Virus record (IMG/VR): IMGVR_UViG_3300041583_000045 | Span: 1-24,302 of that record | From: a virus | Direction: 5' to 3' (one strand) | DNA length: 24,302 bases | Part shown: in pieces, positions 21,055 to 24,302 of the stretch | How positions within the stretch are numbered: position 1 is the first letter of the stretch | Layout of the letters: every line of letters starts with the position of its first letter | Program-made: the position numbers and the translations under genes | Notes under the pieces: generated by a model | Seen by the model: only the letters and a program-made list of their open reading frames with translations | What the model was told of the DNA's origin: nothing | Database searches by the model: none

Positions 21055-22149
21055 TTATCTTCTCCCTCGTGCGACACCAGCTGGCGCTGTGTACTCAAAC
21101 GATCTGACGACGAGCCGCCGAGAGTCGAGATTGCCCTTCGCGTTTTGAGACTTCGGCCCTGTCGCCATATTGCCGCCCCCTTTTGACACCCAGCGAGACG
21201 AGCGCGAGAACATTCTGATCATGGCAGGGTGTGCGACTACGCTTCGATGCCGCCAACCGTTTTCCCAGAGATGCAGCCCCAACCAGTCTTTGAGCCGCGA
21301 CGCGATTCCAAGCCCCTGATAGTCGGGCAGAACCACGAGTCGATGAAGCATCTTGATGTCTTTAGCTTTCGGGTGCATGAAGTGAATATACGAAGTGAAC
21401 GCGACTGGGCGATCGTCAATCGTCGCGACGAAACACTGAGCAGCTGACGCGAGATCAGCACTCAGATAGTGATGACGGCTAAAGACATCCCATTCTCTGC
21501 GAGACGCTTTTCGGACTTCGAGTTTGATCTCAGGGTGGGGTTGAACCAACCTCCAAGAGAACTCGCGAGTCGATACGTCGTAAGACCAATCCGGCTGAAG
21601 CCAGTCCTCGACATCGTAATGACAAGTCACAGCGACGAACTGACGATCGCCGCGTCTGATCGTCTTCTGAACTGAGTGAGATGCGATCTTCGCGACTTGC
21701 CGATCGACAACACTCGTGAACTCGTCGATGACGATCGAGTCAGTTGCTTCAATCATCGCTCGCGCCATGTCAGCTCTGAAGCGTTCACCGTTTGACAGCG
21801 ACGAATAAGATCTCAGCCACGCGGGAACTGTCCCGAATCCGACAGCTGTCAGCGTCGAAGTGATCTCGCTGATCGACGCTTCGCGCGGGAAGTTCTCGAC
21901 GATCGCGCGCTCATCCCAGCTCATGCGCTCGACGACGAGATCGCCCCAGATACGTCGAGCGAGAACACTCTTACCGCCGCCAGACGGCCCGACGATCAAA
22001 CCAATCTGCCACGGCTTCGTCTCGATCGGAAGATCATGCTCGAATCGTGTGATCTGAACTTCGCCCGGTGTGTAGTCGAACATGCTCGCGACTTGCATTG
22101 TGCGCGCGCTCTTCGTGATCTGCGTCGACAGTTCGATGATCTCGCGCAT
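21055..22149 (-). CDS. ABC-type ATPase fused to a Mom-like GNAT acyltransferase
   Basis: A 364-residue fusion. The ABC half is complete: Walker A GPSGGGKS (54-61), signature LSNGE (118-122), Walker B SIVIDE (138-143) with D-loop SVVD, and H-loop His177. No membrane segment is present, so this is not a transporter. Residues about 205-325 are a GNAT domain with 'WDVFSRHHYLSADLASAAQC' and the acyl-CoA loop in 'HRLVVLPDYQGLGIASRL' (QGLGIA, 278-283). The arrangement matches COG2401, an ABC ATPase fused to a predicted acetyltransferase, and the GNAT half resembles the phage Mu Mom group that modifies adenine. The start forms TAATG with the ParB-like stop, so both are co-translated. Confidence 0.85.
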   Translation of the reverse strand: MREIIELSTQITKSARTMQVASMFDYTPGEVQITRFEHDLPIETKPWQIGLIVGPSGGGKSVLARRIWGDLVVERMSWDERAIVENFPREASISEITSTLTAVGFGTVPAWLRSYSSLSNGERFRADMARAMIEATDSIVIDEFTSVVDRQVAKIASHSVQKTIRRGDRQFVAVTCHYDVEDWLQPDWSYDVSTREFSWRLVQPHPEIKLEVRKASRREWDVFSRHHYLSADLASAAQCFVATIDDRPVAFTSYIHFMHPKAKDIKMLHRLVVLPDYQGLGIASRLKDWLGLHLWENGWRHRSVVAHPAMIRMFSRSSRWVSKGGGNMATGPKSQNAKGNLDSRRLVVRSFEYTAPAGVARGRR

Positions 22150-22691
22150 TACATGACCGCGCGAACGTCATAGCCCAGAGCGATCAGCGCGTCGAGCGTC
22201 TGAGCTTGAGTGCTCTCATTCGAGCAGCTGATGATGACTCCCCAGTTCATCGCGACATCTTCGCTGTCAGCGTCGCCGCCGAACTCGTCAGACTCGTCGA
22301 GCAGCGCGAGCAGACGATCGATCTCGCCGTCGTCGAACCCGGTGCCTTCGAGAGTGTTGACTTCCTGAAGTAGCGCGATGAGCGCTGAGTCGTCGTATGT
22401 CGCGAGATCGTTCGATCGATTGTCGACGAGTGCGATGCGTAACGCCGCGTCTCGATCGACATCGACGAGCACAGCGTCGATCATTGTCCATCCCAGCTGA
22501 CGAGCCCCCTGAACTGTGTGATTACCCGCGAGCACTTCGAGCGCGCGCCCTGTATGCGTGCCAACATTCACGACGATCGGCTTGTACTGCCCATTCACGC
22601 TCAGAGACTCAGCGATCAGATCGACGTTTCCGCGCCGCGCGTTGCCTTCGAGTGACAGCAGCTCAGCGAGCGCCAGTTTTTTATGCTTCAT
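22149..22691 (-). CDS. ParB-like nuclease-domain protein
   Basis: A 180-residue protein with the ParB/sulfiredoxin fold pattern: 'NARRGNVDLIAESLSVNGQY' and 'KPIVVN' (N-terminal helix and strand), then 'LEVLAGNHTVQGARQLGW' (Gly56-Asn57-His58), in place of the GERR box of chromosomal ParB. An acidic tail follows, with 'SCSNESTQAQTLDALIALGY' near the end. There is no helix-turn-helix DNA-binding half, so partitioning is unlikely. Phages often place such proteins with DNA-modifying enzymes. The ATG follows GAAAGGCAAGG directly. The gene lies about 90 bases after the terminator that closes SSB, so it may open a new transcript. Confidence 0.82.
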   Translation of the reverse strand: MKHKKLALAELLSLEGNARRGNVDLIAESLSVNGQYKPIVVNVGTHTGRALEVLAGNHTVQGARQLGWTMIDAVLVDVDRDAALRIALVDNRSNDLATYDDSALIALLQEVNTLEGTGFDDGEIDRLLALLDESDEFGGDADSEDVAMNWGVIISCSNESTQAQTLDALIALGYDVRAVM

Positions 22692-22780
22692 CCTTGCCTT
22701 TCAGATAGTCGTTTTCATCGTAGTGTCATGCGATAGAGTCTCAGAGTCGGCAGTCGAGTCGCCTTTCCTCCGCTGACACT

Positions 22781-22813
22781 GAGCGGGTGCCCTCGTGAGT
22801 GAGGCACCCGCTC
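22781..22813 (-). terminator. Hairpin terminator after the SSB gene
   Basis: A perfect 11-bp GC-rich stem (GAGCGGGTGCC at 22781-22791 with its complement at 22803-22813, loop 11 bases) stands 11 bases after the SSB stop. There is no T-run on either side, so efficiency is uncertain. A GGAGGAAAGG sequence just downstream (22762-22771) has no start codon near it. Confidence 0.75.
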
Positions 22814-22824
22814 AATTCACTTCA

Positions 22825-23280
22825 TCAGAATGGCGTATCGTCTGCGACATTCTGCGGCTGAGCAGCCCAAACGTCGCTCGATGAAGATGTCGCGATCGGC
22901 GTTGCCGTGCTCGACTGCCCCGCTCGCGTGATTGTCGCTTTCGCGTAACGCAGCGACGGCCCGATCTCCTGAACGTCGAGCTCATAGCTCGTGCGATTCT
23001 CGCCTTCTTTCGTTGTGTAGCTCTTTTGCTTCAGCACGCCCTGAGCGATGACTCGCGAGCCTTTGCTCAGCGAGCTCGCGACATGCTCAGCGAAGTCTCC
23101 CCACACGCTCGAACGCATGAACAGAGTGTCGCCGTCTTTCCATTCGTTTGACGCTCGATCGAATGTTCGCGGCGTGCTCGCGATCGTCACGTTCGCGACA
23201 GCTTTGCCATTCTGGGTGTATCGAAGTTCCGGGTCGCTTGTCAGATTCCCGATCACTGTGATGAGTGTTTCGCCAGCCAT
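22825..23280 (-). CDS. ssb: Single-stranded DNA-binding protein
   Basis: A 151-residue OB-fold protein: '[20 protein letters not shown]' and '[20 protein letters not shown]' at the N-terminus, '[20 protein letters not shown]' and '[13 protein letters not shown]' in the core, a short disordered linker and the acidic tip DDTPF that recruits partner enzymes in bacterial SSBs. The start is ATG 23280 ([11 protein letters not shown]), preceded by AGAAGGA; in-frame sequence upstream to 23382 overlaps the previous gene and is not needed. It covers single strands during phage replication, next to the helicase gene. Confidence 0.95.
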   Translation of the reverse strand: MAGETLITVIGNLTSDPELRYTQNGKAVANVTIASTPRTFDRASNEWKDGDTLFMRSSVWGDFAEHVASSLSKGSRVIAQGVLKQKSYTTKEGENRTSYELDVQEIGPSLRYAKATITRAGQSSTATPIATSSSSDVWAAQPQNVADDTPF

Positions 23281-23314
23281 TTTTATTTCCTTCTGTAGGG
23301 GTATGTCGTCGCTG

Positions 23315-23671
23315 TCAGCGTCGACGATCGCCGCGCTCTCGTCGCGGTCGTGTTGCGGGCATGTATGCGAAGCCGCACTCACACGCCCAAGTTTCGATCT
23401 CAGCCTGTCGCGTCATCTGATGCTGATGATTCGCGTTCGACGACTGAGCAAGTATCCCCTCACGATCAACCTTTCGACGAGACGGCTCGATCACTCGATC
23501 AGATACTCCGTCGCGCCACACAACCCACAGCGGCAGATCTCTCGCGATCTCATCGAACGCAGCGAGCAGACGATCGTATTCGTCAGCTTGATCTGTCAGC
23601 TCAGCGATCATGCCGAGCACGACGAGTCGCCGCATCGAGACGATCATCGTCGCGATCTGTCTCGCGTTCAC
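23315..23671 (-). CDS. Unknown protein (118 residues)
   Basis: It starts at GTG 23671, overlapping the previous stop (GTGA). The first half is helical ('[20 protein letters not shown]'), the middle holds '[20 protein letters not shown]', and the end '[17 protein letters not shown]' followed by an Arg-rich tail. The Cys-x-Cys pair resembles half of a zinc ribbon, but a second pair is missing. No family is recognised. Its place between helicase and SSB suggests a replication-linked accessory role. Confidence 0.68.
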   Translation of the reverse strand: MNARQIATMIVSMRRLVVLGMIAELTDQADEYDRLLAAFDEIARDLPLWVVWRDGVSDRVIEPSRRKVDREGILAQSSNANHQHQMTRQAEIETWACECGFAYMPATRPRRERGDRRR

Positions 23672-23946
23672 TCGTCGCCGTCGATGATCATTCTCAGCAG
23701 CGTCAGAGCATGAACACTCAGCCGCCCGCCTCGAACTTTTTCCAGCCCAGTGAGATCTCGTCGCGCTGAGCGTGCTCTGTCTGCGATGCGAGCAGCTGAG
23801 CTAAGATCGCGTCGCGCGTTCGCGAGCTCGACTTCGAGCTGAACAATTCGATGTTGCACTCTTTCGAGCTGATACAGCGGCAGCGTCGCTCTCGCTGTCT
23901 CGATCGCGTTCTCTAAGATGTTGTCGATCTCTTCATCTTCGATCAT
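23668..23946 (-). CDS. Coiled-coil protein of unknown function (92 residues)
   Basis: It starts MIEDEEIDNILENAIETARA behind GAAAGG at eight bases. Residues about 25-65 show heptad-like spacing ('LERVQHRIVQLEVELANARR'), a likely coiled coil; the rest is helical and Arg-rich. No catalytic or zinc motif. It follows the helicase gene by 26 bases and is coupled to the next gene. An oligomeric replication accessory is possible. Confidence 0.7.
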   Translation of the reverse strand: MIEDEEIDNILENAIETARATLPLYQLERVQHRIVQLEVELANARRDLSSAARIADRARSARRDLTGLEKVRGGRLSVHALTLLRMIIDGDE

Positions 23947-23972
23947 TGTGTGTGCCTTTCATTGTTTGCCTG

Positions 23973-24302
23973 TTAGAAACGATAGTGCGAAACGCGAGCG
24001 AAGTGACCTTCCCAGAATAAAGTCGCGCGCCCTGTCTGACCGTGACGATTCTTCGCGACGATAACTTCGAGCTCGTCGCCCGGCGTTTCGTCATCTTGCA
24101 TGCTTCGCTGAAGCAGCATCACGACATCTGCATCCTGCTCGATCGACCCAGACTCGCGAAGATCAGCCAGACTCGGAAGTCTGCGAGCGCCGCCAGCGCC
24201 TTCGCTCTGTCGATTCAGCTGAGCGAGCACAATCACAGGAACGTCAAGCTCACGCGCGAGCACTTTCAGAGCGCGAGTGAACTCGCCAACAACTTCCCAG
24301 CG
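23973..24302 (-). CDS. DnaB-like replicative helicase, C-terminal part
   Basis: The last 109 residues of a gene whose start lies beyond the right edge; the frame is open to base 24302 and begins RWEVVGEFTRALKVLARELD. It contains 'VIVLAQLNRQSEG', 'SLADLRESGSIEQDADVVML' and 'VIVAKNRHGQTG', the standard end of the DnaB RecA-like ATPase: the strand-Gln-Leu-Asn-Arg motif, the DLRESGxIEQDAD motif and the KNRxGxxG loop. Walker A and B lie outside. It would unwind DNA at the phage fork, together with the SSB encoded nearby. Confidence 0.95.
   Translation of the reverse strand, partial: RWEVVGEFTRALKVLARELDVPVIVLAQLNRQSEGAGGARRLPSLADLRESGSIEQDADVVMLLQRSMQDDETPGDELEVIVAKNRHGQTGRATLFWEGHFARVSHYRF

Noticed and set aside
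21055-22149. Reading the ABC-GNAT gene as a transporter ATPase
   Set aside because: No membrane partner or membrane segment is encoded nearby and the C-terminal half is a GNAT domain.
22692-22780. GGAGGAAAGG with two tiny overlapping frames (MTLR and MKTTI) before the ParB-like gene
   Set aside because: No start codon lies at proper distance from the strong site, and the tiny frames have no independent support. The stretch may still hold a promoter, but I see no convincing -35/-10 pair.
22825-23382. Longer SSB with 34 extra N-terminal residues
   Set aside because: The extra part overlaps the preceding gene, whereas ATG 23280 has AGAAGGA upstream and gives a normal SSB N-terminus.
23048-23713. 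221-codon plus-strand open frame opposite SSB and its neighbour
   Set aside because: It covers three overlapping real genes on the other strand and shows no domain.
1-24302. tRNA genes, CRISPR arrays, insertion sequences, attachment sites
   Set aside because: No cloverleaf-like sequence, spaced direct repeats of array type, transposase or integrase could be seen on either strand.

Overview
This is a block of a GC-rich double-stranded DNA phage or prophage with siphovirus architecture. Every gene I can support lies on the minus strand, so transcription runs from position 24302 towards 1. The host is probably a Gram-positive actinobacterium, perhaps Microbacterium-like. That rests on high GC, a cell-wall hydrolase made of an M23 peptidase and two LysM repeats, a ReqiPepy6 gp37-like tail protein and several proteins of actinophage type. 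No integrase, repressor, tRNA or CRISPR array is visible, so lifestyle cannot be judged.

Layout in transcription order. (1) Replication and accessory end, 24302-19040: the C-terminus of a DnaB-type helicase, two small unknown proteins, single-stranded DNA-binding protein, a hairpin, a ParB-like protein coupled to an ABC-ATPase/GNAT fusion (candidate Mom-like DNA modification pair), an unknown protein, a DUF932 protein between two hairpins, and two small DNA-binding-type proteins. (2) A run of small unknown genes, 19028-17776, including a 50-residue membrane protein behind a 9-codon leader. (3) Packaging and head, 17718-7933: small and large terminase, portal, a MuF head-morphogenesis protein carrying a papain-fold toxin-like domain with a likely immunity gene next to it, scaffold, N4-gp56-type major capsid protein and head-tail connectors. 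(4) Tail, 7936-1097: terminator protein, tube protein, chaperones made by a -1 frameshift at GGGAAAA, tape measure, distal tail protein and a large tail-tip protein fused to a collar/fibre region. (5) Lysis and distal tail end, 1029-1: a small acidic protein, the M23-LysM endolysin and the start of another probable tail protein.

Genes are packed tightly, with ATGA, GTGA or TAATG overlaps and a recurrent GAAAGG ribosome-binding site. Strong hairpins follow SSB, the capsid block and the tail tube gene and precede the scaffold and DUF932 genes, which suggests dosage tuning within a long transcript.

The two most interesting systems are the ParB plus ABC-GNAT pair and the MuF-toxin/immunity pair. 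The DNA is also unusually rich in TCGA and GTCGAC, palindromes that a phage would often avoid unless its DNA were protected.
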